Part shown: in pieces, positions 9,911 through 18,782 of the stretch
Position numbering within the stretch: the first letter of the stretch is position 1
Layout of the letters: each line of letters opens with the position of its first letter
Source of the DNA: Aquimarina sp. AU474
Lineage (GTDB): Bacteria; Bacteroidota; Bacteroidia; Flavobacteriales; Flavobacteriaceae
Direction: 5' to 3'
NCBI RefSeq assembly: GCF_900312815.1
Contig: NZ_OMPE01000004.1
Location: 124,001 to 188,000, forward strand
DNA: 64,000 nucleotides
The notes under the pieces: generated by a model
What the model saw: only the letters and a program-made list of their open reading frames with translations
Databases searched by the model: none
Told to the model about the DNA's origin: nothing
Translations under genes and position numbers: made by a program

Positions 9911-12838
9911 TTAGTAATTATAGTTTATTCCTAACAAGTACGTACGTCCTCTAGGGAAGATCGTATTATCAACACCATTATTTTGGATTTCGGGATCTAG
10001 ACCAGAATAATCTGTGATAACAAAAGCATTCTGTACACCTGCCCAAAGACGAAGGCTCGATACCCCTTTCATAACATCTCTAAGTGTATATCCTAATGTG
10101 ATATTGTCCATTCTTAAGAAAGATGCATCTTCTACATAAAAATCGGAAAGGATTACATCTGAAGTATTTTGAAAATTGGTTTCTAATACGCTCACCGGTG
10201 TATTATTAAATACATTTCTAAATACATTACCTAACTGAGCGTTTGAAGATGCTACGTTATTGTATATTTCATTTCCAAAACTAGCTCTCATGCTAAAACT
10301 AAAATCAAAGTTCTTGTAATTTAGACTTGATTGAAGTCCCATAGTAATATCGGCTACACCATTACCAGAAACATAACGGTCATTATTATTGATAATACCA
10401 TCGCCATTTAAATCAGCGTAAGCACCTTCAATTGGATTTCCGTTATCATCATATACTTGTGCAAACGTAAAGAACGAGAAAGGAGCTTCTCCTTGTCTTT
10501 GTATTTGGATAGTGTTACCTGTTCCTCCACCGATACCAGTAGTTAAGATATCTTGACCAAACGCTAATTCTTCGATTTCTCTATCGATGTAAGTTGCATT
10601 ATAACTTAGATTCCAGTTTAGGTTAGAATTTCTAATGATATCTGCACTTATAGAAAATTCAACACCTTCGGTAATAAATTTTCCAATGTTTTGGAAACCT
10701 TGGTTAGAGAAGTTAGCCGCATCCGGTACAGGAGCTTGAGAAAGTAAGTCATCAGACTCTTTTCTAAAAACATCTATAGATCCGCTAATTCTATCATTAA
10801 AAAAACCATAATCTAATCCAATGTTATATTCTGTTATTTTTTCCCACTCAATATCTTCATTTCTGAATTGAGGTTGGACGATGTTTACTACTTCTCCATT
10901 AAGGATATATTGAGTGTTAGGGCCACTTCCTCTATATCGTTCTAAATATGCATATGCTTGTGAAATATCTTGCTGTCCTGTAATACCATATCCTAAACGT
11001 AATCTTAAATTACTTAAAGTAGAAGAGTTTTTAAGAAAATTCTCTTCGCTAATTTGCCATCCAAAAGAAGCAGATGGGAAATAACCGAATCTATTATCTT
11101 CACTAAATCTAGAAGTTCCATCTCTACGTATTGATCCTGTTAAAAAGTATTTATCACTTAATTTAATATTTGTTCTTAAGAAATAAGCAAGTAATACTAC
11201 ATCAGGACTAATGGTTTCTTCTGGTTGAATATTTGGATCACGTTGATCACCAGTTGTCGTTTTTTCTACTTCAAATTTTTGATAAGAATATCCACCTGTA
11301 GCTTCAATGTCTAAAGCACCGATTTTTTTGTTATATACCAAATATGCATCCAACAATTTGTTCTCTGCCAAGAAATCGATATCAGATTTAAAACCATTAA
11401 ACTCTCCTTGAGCAGCGTTAAAGGTATTTGCACTTTCTGTAGAACGTTCTTCAAACCTCTTAGTCTCACTAGTATCTAATCCAAGATTTAATACTGCTCT
11501 TAGGTCAGGGAAGAAGTGTAATTGATAATCAAATTTTGCATTACCATAATATCTTCTAGTATTTGCGATATCACGAGTTTGTAATAATTGTGCTACAGGG
11601 TTTCTTTGCACGTTAGCTCTTGCAAACCCAGAACCCGAATCTATGTACTCAAAAAATCCTCCATACTGAGATCCAGCATCAAAAACAGGTTGAGTAGGAT
11701 CAAAAGTAATTGCAGCACCTTCAACACCTGGAGCAAATCTATTTTTCTCAAAGTTTAGGTTTGCATTAACATCAATTTTTAAATGATTATTAAAAAGTCT
11801 TGGGTTTAAAGAAAGAGATGTTGTTGTTCTTTCAAACTTCGAAGTTCTTCTAAGACCTTCTTGATCTGATCTCGCAATCGTAACTCTTGTAGGTAATACC
11901 TCTAATATAGAACCACTAACAGATAAGTTATGGTCCGATGAAAAGGCATCTCTGTAAATTTCATCTTGCCAATCCGTATTAGCAGTACCTAGATCAGCCA
12001 AACGATCTGGAAAATTTTCTGCTATAAATGTTCTGTATTCATTTGCAGAAAATACATCAACCACATTATTTGCAGTAGTTACACTAGTTTTCGAATCTAA
12101 ATTTATTTGTAAATTTTTCTTTCCCTTTTTTGTTGTAATAATAATTACACCATTCGCACCACGGTTACCATAAATGGCAGCAGCCGAAGCATCTTTAAGA
12201 ATAGAAAACGATTCGATGTCGTTTGGATTAATAGCAGATAAGACAGACCTAGATCCATTATCGGTATCCCTGGGGTCATTTAAAGGTAAACCGTCTACTA
12301 CAATAAGAGGATCGTTTGATGCATTTAATGAGGCACCACCTCTAATTCTAATTTCCGAATTTCCTGCAGGACCACCATTAGTGTTTATATTAACACCGGC
12401 AACCCTACCATTAAATAAGTTCTCTGCTGTTACGTTATTACCAGTATTAAAATTCTCTGATGTTACCAGAGCAACTGATCCCGTTAAATCTTTCTTTCTG
12501 GCAGCACCATAACCGATCAATACAACCTGTTCAAGTTCTGCAGCATCTTCTTCTAATGCCATATCTATTATTGCCTGACCAGAATATGTCACTTCCTGAG
12601 GTACAAAACCAACATATGAGAATACAATAATATCCCCGTTGCTAACACTGCTTAAAGAATAGAGACCATCAAAATCGGAAGAAGTTCCGTTGGTGGATTC
12701 TTTTACAATGATATTTACACCCGGAATGGGTTGACCACTTCCAGCGTCAGTTACCGTTCCAGTAACGGTTGACTGGGCAAAAAAGCTCATTGGTATCAAC
12801 CACAATAAAAACAATGCGCTTTTGGTAAATGTTTTCAT
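9911..12838 (-). CDS. susC: SusC/RagA-family TonB-dependent outer-membrane receptor
   Basis: TonB-driven outer-membrane importer for maltodextrins, working with SusD. The 975-residue protein has a signal peptide (cleavage near SFFAQ, ~21), a carboxypeptidase-regulatory-like beta domain (~24-105, GTVTDAGSGQPIPGVNIIVK), then the plug domain beginning at VVLIGYGAARKKDLTGSV and continuing through IRIRGGASLNASNDPLIVVDG and ILKDASAAAIYGNRGANGVI, all classic SusC landmarks. A 22-strand-type barrel fills the rest, ending in an aromatic residue (GINYNY). It is the first gene of the leftward operon. A 16-bp LacI-type palindrome lies ~107 bases upstream, and an 18-base element shared with the sugar permease leader lies at 12870-12887. 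Confidence 0.96.
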   Translation of the reverse strand: MKTFTKSALFLLWLIPMSFFAQSTVTGTVTDAGSGQPIPGVNIIVKESTNGTSSDFDGLYSLSSVSNGDIIVFSYVGFVPQEVTYSGQAIIDMALEEDAAELEQVVLIGYGAARKKDLTGSVALVTSENFNTGNNVTAENLFNGRVAGVNINTNGGPAGNSEIRIRGGASLNASNDPLIVVDGLPLNDPRDTDNGSRSVLSAINPNDIESFSILKDASAAAIYGNRGANGVIIITTKKGKKNLQINLDSKTSVTTANNVVDVFSANEYRTFIAENFPDRLADLGTANTDWQDEIYRDAFSSDHNLSVSGSILEVLPTRVTIARSDQEGLRRTSKFERTTTSLSLNPRLFNNHLKIDVNANLNFEKNRFAPGVEGAAITFDPTQPVFDAGSQYGGFFEYIDSGSGFARANVQRNPVAQLLQTRDIANTRRYYGNAKFDYQLHFFPDLRAVLNLGLDTSETKRFEERSTESANTFNAAQGEFNGFKSDIDFLAENKLLDAYLVYNKKIGALDIEATGGYSYQKFEVEKTTTGDQRDPNIQPEETISPDVVLLAYFLRTNIKLSDKYFLTGSIRRDGTSRFSEDNRFGYFPSASFGWQISEENFLKNSSTLSNLRLRLGYGITGQQDISQAYAYLERYRGSGPNTQYILNGEVVNIVQPQFRNEDIEWEKITEYNIGLDYGFFNDRISGSIDVFRKESDDLLSQAPVPDAANFSNQGFQNIGKFITEGVEFSISADIIRNSNLNWNLSYNATYIDREIEELAFGQDILTTGIGGGTGNTIQIQRQGEAPFSFFTFAQVYDDNGNPIEGAYADLNGDGIINNNDRYVSGNGVADITMGLQSSLNYKNFDFSFSMRASFGNEIYNNVASSNAQLGNVFRNVFNNTPVSVLETNFQNTSDVILSDFYVEDASFLRMDNITLGYTLRDVMKGVSSLRLWAGVQNAFVITDYSGLDPEIQNNGVDNTIFPRGRTYLLGINYNY

Positions 12839-12869
12839 AAAATTAAATTAGTTTTTGATTGTTTTAAGT

Positions 12870-12887
12870 CTTATATTTTCACTTTCT
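12870..12887. repeat. 18-base element shared with the permease leader (copy 1)
   Basis: CTTATATTTTCACTTTCT on the plus strand, 31 bases before the susC ATG. The identical 18-mer occurs at 14244-14261 in the leader of the MFS permease gene. Because susC is read from the other strand, a susC transcript covering this site would carry the complement of the permease leader. Confidence 0.65.
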
Positions 12888-12944
12888 GCATCCAAAGTAT
12901 GTAAATTTTGTGTTAATTTTTCATCAAGGTGTAGTAGGAACCTT

Positions 12945-12960
12945 ACGCAAACGTTTGCGT
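12945..12960. promoter_or_regulatory. LacI-type operator palindrome
   Basis: ACGCAAACGTTTGCGT is a perfect 16-bp palindrome with the central CG and AAACGTTT core typical of LacI/GalR-family operators. It lies ~107 bases upstream of susC and ~208 bases upstream of the lacI-type gene, so it is the natural binding site for that regulator. Whether it represses or activates sus expression cannot be read from the sequence. Confidence 0.75.
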
Positions 12961-13167
12961 GTGGAAAACTTTTAAAAGTTTGTTAAAATTTTAAGTCTTA
13001 TTCTGGCCATATGGCATATTTTCGTGATAAAATTTGAGGAATTGCTGTAATAAGAATATGGTTGAAGTATATAATGTAAAATCCATGGATACTATTTTGA
13101 AACTATTGCAATGAAAAAATTGTAAATTAATAGAGATCAAAAAATTAAATATTAACAAGGAAAATAG

Positions 13168-14199
13168 ATGAAGCAAAAAGTTACGTTAAAACAGATTGCA
13201 AAAGAGTTGGACGTTTCTATTTCAACAGTTTCAAAAGCTTTGAAAGACAGTGTAGAAATAAGTCTAGATACTCGTCAGAAGGTAAAAGCTTTTGCTAAGT
13301 TGTATAATTATAAGCCAAATAATATTGCTTTAAGTCTTAAAAATAGGAAAACGAAGACTATTGGAGTCATTATTCCAGAAATTGTACATCATTTTTTCAC
13401 TACTGTAATAGGAGGAGTAGAAAAAGTAGCTAATGAAAAAGGGTATAATGTAATTATTTGTTCATCTAATAACTCTTTTGATAAAGAAGTTATTAATATG
13501 GAAATGTTGGCGAGCGGAAGTGCGGATGGATTTATTTTATCTGTAGCAAAAGAAACTCAGCTTAAAAAAGATTATCATCATATTGAAGAAACTATGAGTC
13601 AAGGAATGCCTGTAGTGCTTTTTGATAGGATTATAGACGAAATAGTTTGTGATAAAGTAATTATCGATGATGCAAAGGGAGCTCAAACTGCAACAAATCA
13701 CCTATTGTCTATAGGTTGCAAAAAGATCGCTATACTTACTACAGTAGATTATATTAGTGTAGGTAAATTGCGTACTAATGGTTATTTGAGAGCGTTAAGA
13801 GCATATGATATACCTGAAAAAGAGGAGTATATTTTAAAAATTGAAGATATAGATAATTGCGAATCGGAAATAAAAGAATTTTTGAAAGACAAAGATATAG
13901 ATGCAATCTTTGCAGTAAATGAGTTATTTGCTGTAACTGCTGCCAAAGTTCTTGACGAACATGGGAAAAAAGTCCCTGATGATGTTGCGATTATTGGTTT
14001 TACTGATGGTATTCTTTCAAAACATTTTATACCAAGTTTGACCACTATAAGTCAACATGGAGAAGACATGGGAATTAGAGCTGCAAAGCTCCTTATAGAT
14101 AAATTAGAAGGGGACGAAGCGGTAACAGAAGAGTATCGTACGGTAATAATTGATACTAATTTGATTCATAGACAATCTACAAAAAAAAATAAGGAGTGA
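13168..14199 (+). CDS. LacI/GalR-family transcriptional regulator of the starch locus
   Basis: DNA-binding regulator that responds to a sugar, probably maltose or a maltodextrin. The 343-residue protein has an N-terminal LacI helix-turn-helix (~5-30, TLKQIAKELDVSISTVSKAL), hinge, and a periplasmic-binding-protein-like effector domain starting at KTIGVIIPEIVHHFFTTVI. Conserved effector-domain blocks include VVLFDRI, DDAKGAQTATNHLLSIGCKKIAIL and VAIIGFTDG. It is divergent from susC and upstream of the permease-pgmB-maltose phosphorylase genes, so it sits where a local regulator of both arms would. Its start is an ATG preceded by AAGGAAAATAG. The palindrome at 12945-12960 is its likely operator. 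Confidence 0.93.
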   Translation: MKQKVTLKQIAKELDVSISTVSKALKDSVEISLDTRQKVKAFAKLYNYKPNNIALSLKNRKTKTIGVIIPEIVHHFFTTVIGGVEKVANEKGYNVIICSSNNSFDKEVINMEMLASGSADGFILSVAKETQLKKDYHHIEETMSQGMPVVLFDRIIDEIVCDKVIIDDAKGAQTATNHLLSIGCKKIAILTTVDYISVGKLRTNGYLRALRAYDIPEKEEYILKIEDIDNCESEIKEFLKDKDIDAIFAVNELFAVTAAKVLDEHGKKVPDDVAIIGFTDGILSKHFIPSLTTISQHGEDMGIRAAKLLIDKLEGDEAVTEEYRTVIIDTNLIHRQSTKKNKE

Positions 14200-14235
14200 T
14201 CCTTTTAATTCAAAAATTATAATATCTTTGGCATC

Positions 14236-14322
14236 TATCAAAACTTATATTTTCACTTTCTACTGAATAAGTTTTGATAAGCAATTTCGCTTATCAAGTT
14301 AATAATCAAAATATTACTTGAT
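14236..14322 (+). promoter_or_regulatory. Leader of the sugar permease with three overlapping, mutually exclusive hairpins
   Basis: Four segments can pair in sequence. Segment 1 (14236-14248, TATCAAAACTTAT) pairs perfectly over 13 bp with segment 2 (14267-14279). Segment 2's end (14274-14282, TTGATAAGC) pairs over 9 bp with segment 3 (14289-14297). Segment 3's end (14293-14299, ATCAAGT) pairs over 7 bp with segment 4 (14316-14322), which includes the first two bases of the ATG at 14321. Pairings 1:2, 2:3 and 3:4 compete because the segments overlap. This is the geometry of attenuator-type leaders. The region is AT-rich and a protein-binding role for the repeats is an alternative. Confidence 0.45.
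14244..14261. repeat. 18-base element shared with the susC upstream region (copy 2)
   Basis: Exact copy of CTTATATTTTCACTTTCT found at 12870-12887. It overlaps the end of the left arm and most of the loop of the first leader hairpin, and ends 59 bases before the permease ATG. Confidence 0.65.
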
Positions 14323-15691
14323 GAACAAGCGTAAGTTAAGTTTCTGGGAAATTTGGAACATGAGTTTCGGTTTTCTAGGAATTCAATTCGGCTTTGCGTT
14401 GCAAGGCGGATTTATGTCTAGAATTTTCCAAACCTTAGGTGCAGAAAAGGATGCAATACCTTTATTATGGATTGCAGCTCCTTTAACAGGGTTATTGGTG
14501 CAACCTATAATAGGATATTTAAGTGATCGCACTTGGAGTCCTAGATGGGGTCGTCGTAGACCTTATTTTTTAATTGGAGCTATTTTAAGTTCTATAGCTT
14601 TGTTTTTAGTACCTCATTCTCCTGCCTTGTGGATAGCTGCTGGATTTTTGTGGATTTTAGATGCTTCTATAAATATTTCTATGGAACCCTTTAGAGCATT
14701 GGTGGCTGATAAGTTGCCAGAATCTCAACGTTCATATGGTTTTGTTACTCAAACATTAATTATTGGAATAGGTACTTGGGTTGCAAGTAATTTACCTTGG
14801 ATGGTATCTCAAATGGGAGTAAGCGATGCTGCACCAACGGGAGTAATTCCTATGTCAGTTAAGGTAGCATTTGCAATAGGAGCTTTTATATTTCTCGTAA
14901 GTATTCTGTACACTGTTTTCACTACTTCTGAATACCCACCAGAAGATATGGAAGAATTTGAAAGGGAGAAAAAGAAAAAGAACCAGTTTATCCCTGATAT
15001 CCTTAATAATATAGGTAGTATGCCTCTTACGATGAAAAAATTGGGGTTAATCCAATTTTTTAGCTGGTTTGCTTTTTTTACTATGTGGAGTCTAGCAAAT
15101 CCTGCTTTAACCGAACATGTATTCAAAACTCCAGCACCTATTGAAGCTTCATTTAATATGGAAATTCCAGCATCAGCTAAAGCTTTTGAAGAGGCAAACA
15201 CGGCCTTTCAAAAGGCATCAAATGATGTGGGAAGATATATGGGAGTATATGGTTTATCATCTATGGCGTTTGCTTTAGTACTAACATTTTACACATCCCG
15301 AAAAAGAATTAACAGGAAAATGGTTCACCTAGCATCTTTGATTCTAGGGGGAATTGGTTTTATATCCATGTATTTTGTCCCTTCACCAGAATGGTTGATT
15401 CTATCTTTTACTTTGATTGGATTTGCCTGGGGGAGTATATTATCCATGCCCTATGCAATGTTATCTAGTTCGGTTGACCCAAAGAAAATGGGAGTCATCA
15501 TGGGGATATTTAACATGTTTATTGTCATTCCGCAAATCATAGCCGCTGTTGGAGGAGTTAATTTTGCATATAAACTTATTGGAGATCAAACAATTAATGC
15601 GATGATAGTTGCAGGGATTAGTTTGATCATCGCCGGAGTTTGTAATTTACTAATAACCAATAGGGAAGCTATAACGTATAACCCAAAATAA
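14321..15691 (+). CDS. MFS sugar permease (SLC45/GPH-like), probable maltose/maltodextrin importer
   Basis: Inner-membrane transporter likely moving maltose or short maltodextrins into the cytoplasm. The ATG at 14321 is preferred to a TTG at 14318. The ~456-residue protein has about 12 membrane helices. The loop after helix 2 carries [16 protein letters not shown], a signature of the sucrose/maltose-type MFS group. Other features are [26 protein letters not shown] at the N-terminus (shown here only as landmarks [13 protein letters not shown] and SRIFQTLG) and [14 protein letters not shown] late in the chain. It is the first gene of permease-pgmB-maltose phosphorylase, with only 11 bases before pgmB. 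Cytoplasmic maltose phosphorylase next door supports maltose as the substrate. Its leader has unusual competing hairpins. Confidence 0.9.
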   Translation: MNKRKLSFWEIWNMSFGFLGIQFGFALQGGFMSRIFQTLGAEKDAIPLLWIAAPLTGLLVQPIIGYLSDRTWSPRWGRRRPYFLIGAILSSIALFLVPHSPALWIAAGFLWILDASINISMEPFRALVADKLPESQRSYGFVTQTLIIGIGTWVASNLPWMVSQMGVSDAAPTGVIPMSVKVAFAIGAFIFLVSILYTVFTTSEYPPEDMEEFEREKKKKNQFIPDILNNIGSMPLTMKKLGLIQFFSWFAFFTMWSLANPALTEHVFKTPAPIEASFNMEIPASAKAFEEANTAFQKASNDVGRYMGVYGLSSMAFALVLTFYTSRKRINRKMVHLASLILGGIGFISMYFVPSPEWLILSFTLIGFAWGSILSMPYAMLSSSVDPKKMGVIMGIFNMFIVIPQIIAAVGGVNFAYKLIGDQTINAMIVAGISLIIAGVCNLLITNREAITYNPK

Positions 15692-15702
15692 GCAATTGAC
15701 TA

Positions 15703-16365
15703 ATGAAGAAAGCATTTATATTCGATTTGGATGGTGTGATTGTCGATACTGCAAAATATCATTTTTTAGCATGGCAAAACCTAGCCCAAAGTTTAGGAAT
15801 TTCTTTTTCCGAAGAACAAAACGAACAACTTAAAGGAGTTAGCAGAGTACGTTCCTTAGAGAAAATTTTGGAATGGGGTAATAAGACGATCTCAGAAGAA
15901 GAATTTACCAAATTAATGACAGATAAGAATGAAGAATACCTAGCGTATATCTCAAAGATGGACGTCACAGAAATTTTACCCGATGTACCACGAGTTTTAG
16001 ATTACTTGATTTCCAAAAATCAAGCAGTAGCTCTAGGGTCGGCAAGTAAAAATGCACGAATCATCTTGGATAAAGTAGCGCTCAAAAATAAATTTCAAGC
16101 CATTGTTGATGGCACAAATGTATCTAAAGCAAAACCAGATCCAGAAGTATTTCTTATCGGAGCAAAAGAGTTGGGAATAGCCCCAGAGGATTGTATTGTT
16201 TTTGAAGATTCGGTAGCCGGAATCCAAGCTGCAAACATTGCAAATATGATCAGTATTGGTATTGGTGATGCTTCAGTACTGCATGAAGCAGATTACATTT
16301 TTAATGATTTTACAGAAATAAAAGAAGAGTTTATAAATACACTAGTTACAACTCAAAAAGTTTAA
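15703..16365 (+). CDS. pgmB: Beta-phosphoglucomutase
   Basis: Converts beta-glucose 1-phosphate, released by maltose phosphorylase, to glucose 6-phosphate. The 220-residue HAD-family protein has motif I FDLDGVIVDT (Asp8 nucleophile, Asp10 acid/base), the cap-domain segment LKGVSRVRSLEKIL, motif II LGSASKNA, and motifs III/IV KAKPDPEVFL and FEDSVAGIQAA. The length and the GVSR cap motif are those of pgmB rather than generic HAD phosphatases. It lies 11 bases after the permease and 16 bases before maltose phosphorylase, the usual pairing for this pathway. Confidence 0.95.
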   Translation: MKKAFIFDLDGVIVDTAKYHFLAWQNLAQSLGISFSEEQNEQLKGVSRVRSLEKILEWGNKTISEEEFTKLMTDKNEEYLAYISKMDVTEILPDVPRVLDYLISKNQAVALGSASKNARIILDKVALKNKFQAIVDGTNVSKAKPDPEVFLIGAKELGIAPEDCIVFEDSVAGIQAANIANMISIGIGDASVLHEADYIFNDFTEIKEEFINTLVTTQKV

Positions 16366-16381
16366 CAATTATAGAAAGAAG

Positions 16382-18688
16382 ATGAATCAGGATTATATAA
16401 AACCAGATAATTGGTCAATTATTGAAGAAGGATTTGATGTAGAACGAGTTAAATCCTCAGAAAGCCTTTTCAGTATTGGGAATGGAGCAATGGGGCAAAG
16501 AGCAAATTTTGAAGAAACATATTCAGGTCCTACTTTTCAAGGAAGTTATATAGCAGGAGTATATTATCCAGATAAGACACGAGTAGGTTGGTGGAAGAAT
16601 GGATATCCAGAATATTTTGCCAAAGTACTGAATGCTCCAAATTGGATAGGAATAAATGTAATGGTTAATGAAGAAAAACTCGATTTAAACAGATGCAATT
16701 CGATAACCAAATTTAGAAGAGAATTAAACATGAAAGAAGGTTGGTATCAACGTTCTTTTAATGCAATTTTATTAAATGGTATTGAGATTTCTGTGAAATC
16801 TACACGTTTCCTTAGCCTGGACTTAGATGAAATAGGAGCTATTAAATATGAAGTTACTCCAGTAAATCAAGATGCTACTATAATTTTCACACCATATCTC
16901 GACTCAGGTATTACCAATGAAGATACAAATTGGGATGATAAATTTTGGGATACATACGATCTATCTCATAACGGAAACTCGGCATATATTTTATCCAAAA
17001 CCATGAAAACCGAATTTCATGTTTGTACTGGGATGTCTAATCAATTATTTATTGATAATGAATTAAAGAATATATATCCAAAGGTAGAAACTAATGGTAC
17101 ATATATAGGATTAAGTTACCAAGTCGATGTTGCTAAAGGAAAAACGGCAAGTGTTGCTAAATTTGGAGGGTATGCCGTTTCTCTTAATCATAAAAATGAT
17201 GATCTAATTTCGGCAAGTACTACCATACTTAAACAAGCTTCAGAATCAGGATTTGATGCGCTACTGGATTTACAGAAAAAAGCATGGTCTAAGATATGGG
17301 AGATGGCGGATATAACTATCGAGGGTGATGTAAAAGCACAGCAGGGAATACGATTTAATATTTTTCAACTTAATCAAACATACTTAGGAAAAGATGCAAG
17401 ATTAAATATTGGACCTAAAGGATTTACGGGAGAAAAATATGGCGGAAGTACCTATTGGGATACAGAAGCTTATTGTATTCCATTTTATATGGCTACTAAG
17501 GATCAATTGGTAGCGCGTAATTTGTTAACGTATCGTTATCATCATCTTGAAAAAGCAATTGAAAATGCACAAACTCTTGGGTTTACAAATGGTGCTGCTT
17601 TATATCCAATGGTTACCATGAATGGTGAAGAGTGTCATAATGAATGGGAGATTACTTTTGAAGAAATTCATCGAAATGGCGCCATGACTTTTGCAATCTA
17701 TAATTATGTTCGATACACAGGAGATTATAGTTATGTCCCAGAAAAGGGATTAGAAGTGATGATTGCTATAGCTCGTTTCTGGCATCAAAGAGCTACTTTT
17801 TCTACCAATAGAAATAAGTACGTAATCCTAGGGGTTACTGGACCAAATGAGTATGAAAATAATATCAATAATAACTGGTATACTAATTATTTGGCAAAAT
17901 GGTGTATCGAATATTGTGTTGAAAACATTGATAAAGTAAAAGCTGAATATAAGAATGATTATGATAGAATTATTAGTAAAACTAACATAGATCAAGAAGA
18001 GATAAATGCAATGCTTGAAGTAGCCGAAAAGATGTATTTTCCGTATTCTGAGAAGCACCAAGTATACTTACAGCAAGATGGCTTTTTGGATAAAGAATTG
18101 ATTGCCGTATCAGACCTTGATCAATCTCAACGACCGATTAATCAAAAGTGGAGTTGGGATCGTATTTTGAGATCGCCGTATATTAAACAAGCGGATACAC
18201 TGCAAGGATTTTATATGTTTGAAGATCAATTTACAAAAGAAGAATTGGCTCGTCATTTTGATTTTTATGAACCATTTACAGTACATGAATCTTCTTTGTC
18301 ACCTTGTGTACATAGTATTCAAGCTGCAGTTTTGGATCGAATGGATCAGGCGTATACGTTTTATTTAAGAACGTCCAGATTAGACCTAGATGACTATAAT
18401 AAAGAAGTAGAAGAAGGACTTCATATCACTAGTATGGCGGGTACATGGATGAGTATTGTTGAAGGGTTTGGCGGACTTAGAATTAAAGATGATAAACTAT
18501 CGTTTACACCTAGAATACCCAAAGAATGGAAAGGATATACATTTAATGTAAACTTTAGAAATCAAATTATTAAAGTACGTGTTTCTCAAGAAGGAACTTC
18601 TTTTACACTTGAAGGGGATAAAGAATTAACTATATGTGTTGATGGTAAGGAATTTACCATTTCTCCTGATAGTTTAATTACGGTTTAA
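16382..18688 (+). CDS. Maltose phosphorylase (GH65)
   Basis: Cytoplasmic enzyme splitting maltose with phosphate into glucose and beta-glucose 1-phosphate. The 768-residue protein has the GH65 layout: an N-terminal beta-sandwich with GVYYPDKTRVGWW, an (alpha/alpha)6 barrel and a short C-terminal beta-sheet. The likely catalytic acid is Glu490 in VTGPNEYENN, which corresponds to the known acid of lactobacillus maltose phosphorylase. The substrate-specificity loop GEECHNEWEI (~415-424) matches maltose-specific members as I remember them, rather than trehalose or kojibiose phosphorylases. It follows pgmB, which uses its product, and is followed by a hairpin terminator. Substrate is strongly supported by context. 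Confidence 0.93.
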   Translation: MNQDYIKPDNWSIIEEGFDVERVKSSESLFSIGNGAMGQRANFEETYSGPTFQGSYIAGVYYPDKTRVGWWKNGYPEYFAKVLNAPNWIGINVMVNEEKLDLNRCNSITKFRRELNMKEGWYQRSFNAILLNGIEISVKSTRFLSLDLDEIGAIKYEVTPVNQDATIIFTPYLDSGITNEDTNWDDKFWDTYDLSHNGNSAYILSKTMKTEFHVCTGMSNQLFIDNELKNIYPKVETNGTYIGLSYQVDVAKGKTASVAKFGGYAVSLNHKNDDLISASTTILKQASESGFDALLDLQKKAWSKIWEMADITIEGDVKAQQGIRFNIFQLNQTYLGKDARLNIGPKGFTGEKYGGSTYWDTEAYCIPFYMATKDQLVARNLLTYRYHHLEKAIENAQTLGFTNGAALYPMVTMNGEECHNEWEITFEEIHRNGAMTFAIYNYVRYTGDYSYVPEKGLEVMIAIARFWHQRATFSTNRNKYVILGVTGPNEYENNINNNWYTNYLAKWCIEYCVENIDKVKAEYKNDYDRIISKTNIDQEEINAMLEVAEKMYFPYSEKHQVYLQQDGFLDKELIAVSDLDQSQRPINQKWSWDRILRSPYIKQADTLQGFYMFEDQFTKEELARHFDFYEPFTVHESSLSPCVHSIQAAVLDRMDQAYTFYLRTSRLDLDDYNKEVEEGLHITSMAGTWMSIVEGFGGLRIKDDKLSFTPRIPKEWKGYTFNVNFRNQIIKVRVSQEGTSFTLEGDKELTICVDGKEFTISPDSLITV

Positions 18689-18709
18689 TTAAAATGTGCT
18701 AACTAAAAT

Positions 18710-18743
18710 AAACACCCCAAAAACGAAAGTCTTTGGGGTGTTT
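18710..18743. terminator. Terminator hairpin after maltose phosphorylase
   Basis: A 12-bp perfect stem (AAACACCCCAAA, 18710-18721, with 18732-18743) and a 10-base loop, 22 bases past the GH65 stop. The arms end in A and T runs, so it can act on either strand. Its presence rules out the long upstream start of the next GH13 gene and may reduce read-through into it. Confidence 0.75.
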
Positions 18744-18782
18744 GATTCTATAATATATTACGTAATTATTAAAATATATAAA

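Larger units (their letters stand above)
12839..13167. promoter_or_regulatory. Divergent control region between susC and lacI
   Basis: A 329-base gap carrying the promoters of the leftward sus operon and the rightward lacI gene. It holds the palindromic operator at 12945-12960 and an 18-base element (12870-12887) that recurs before the permease at 14321. I found no clean TAnnTTTG promoter element. A TACTTTG on the minus strand near 12894-12900 is one base short of the consensus spacing. Confidence 0.7.

Noticed and set aside
12174..12512. 112-codon frame antisense inside susC
   Set aside because: It is the shadow of the conserved plug region of susC; no domain or initiation signal.
14809..15201. 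130-codon frame antisense inside the sugar permease
   Set aside because: Shadow frame opposite a clear membrane transporter; no motif.
18696..18782. N-terminal extension of the SusA-like GH13 gene by 29 codons
   Set aside because: The extension is encoded by the terminator hairpin at 18710-18743 and would bury a clear signal peptide beginning at 18783.
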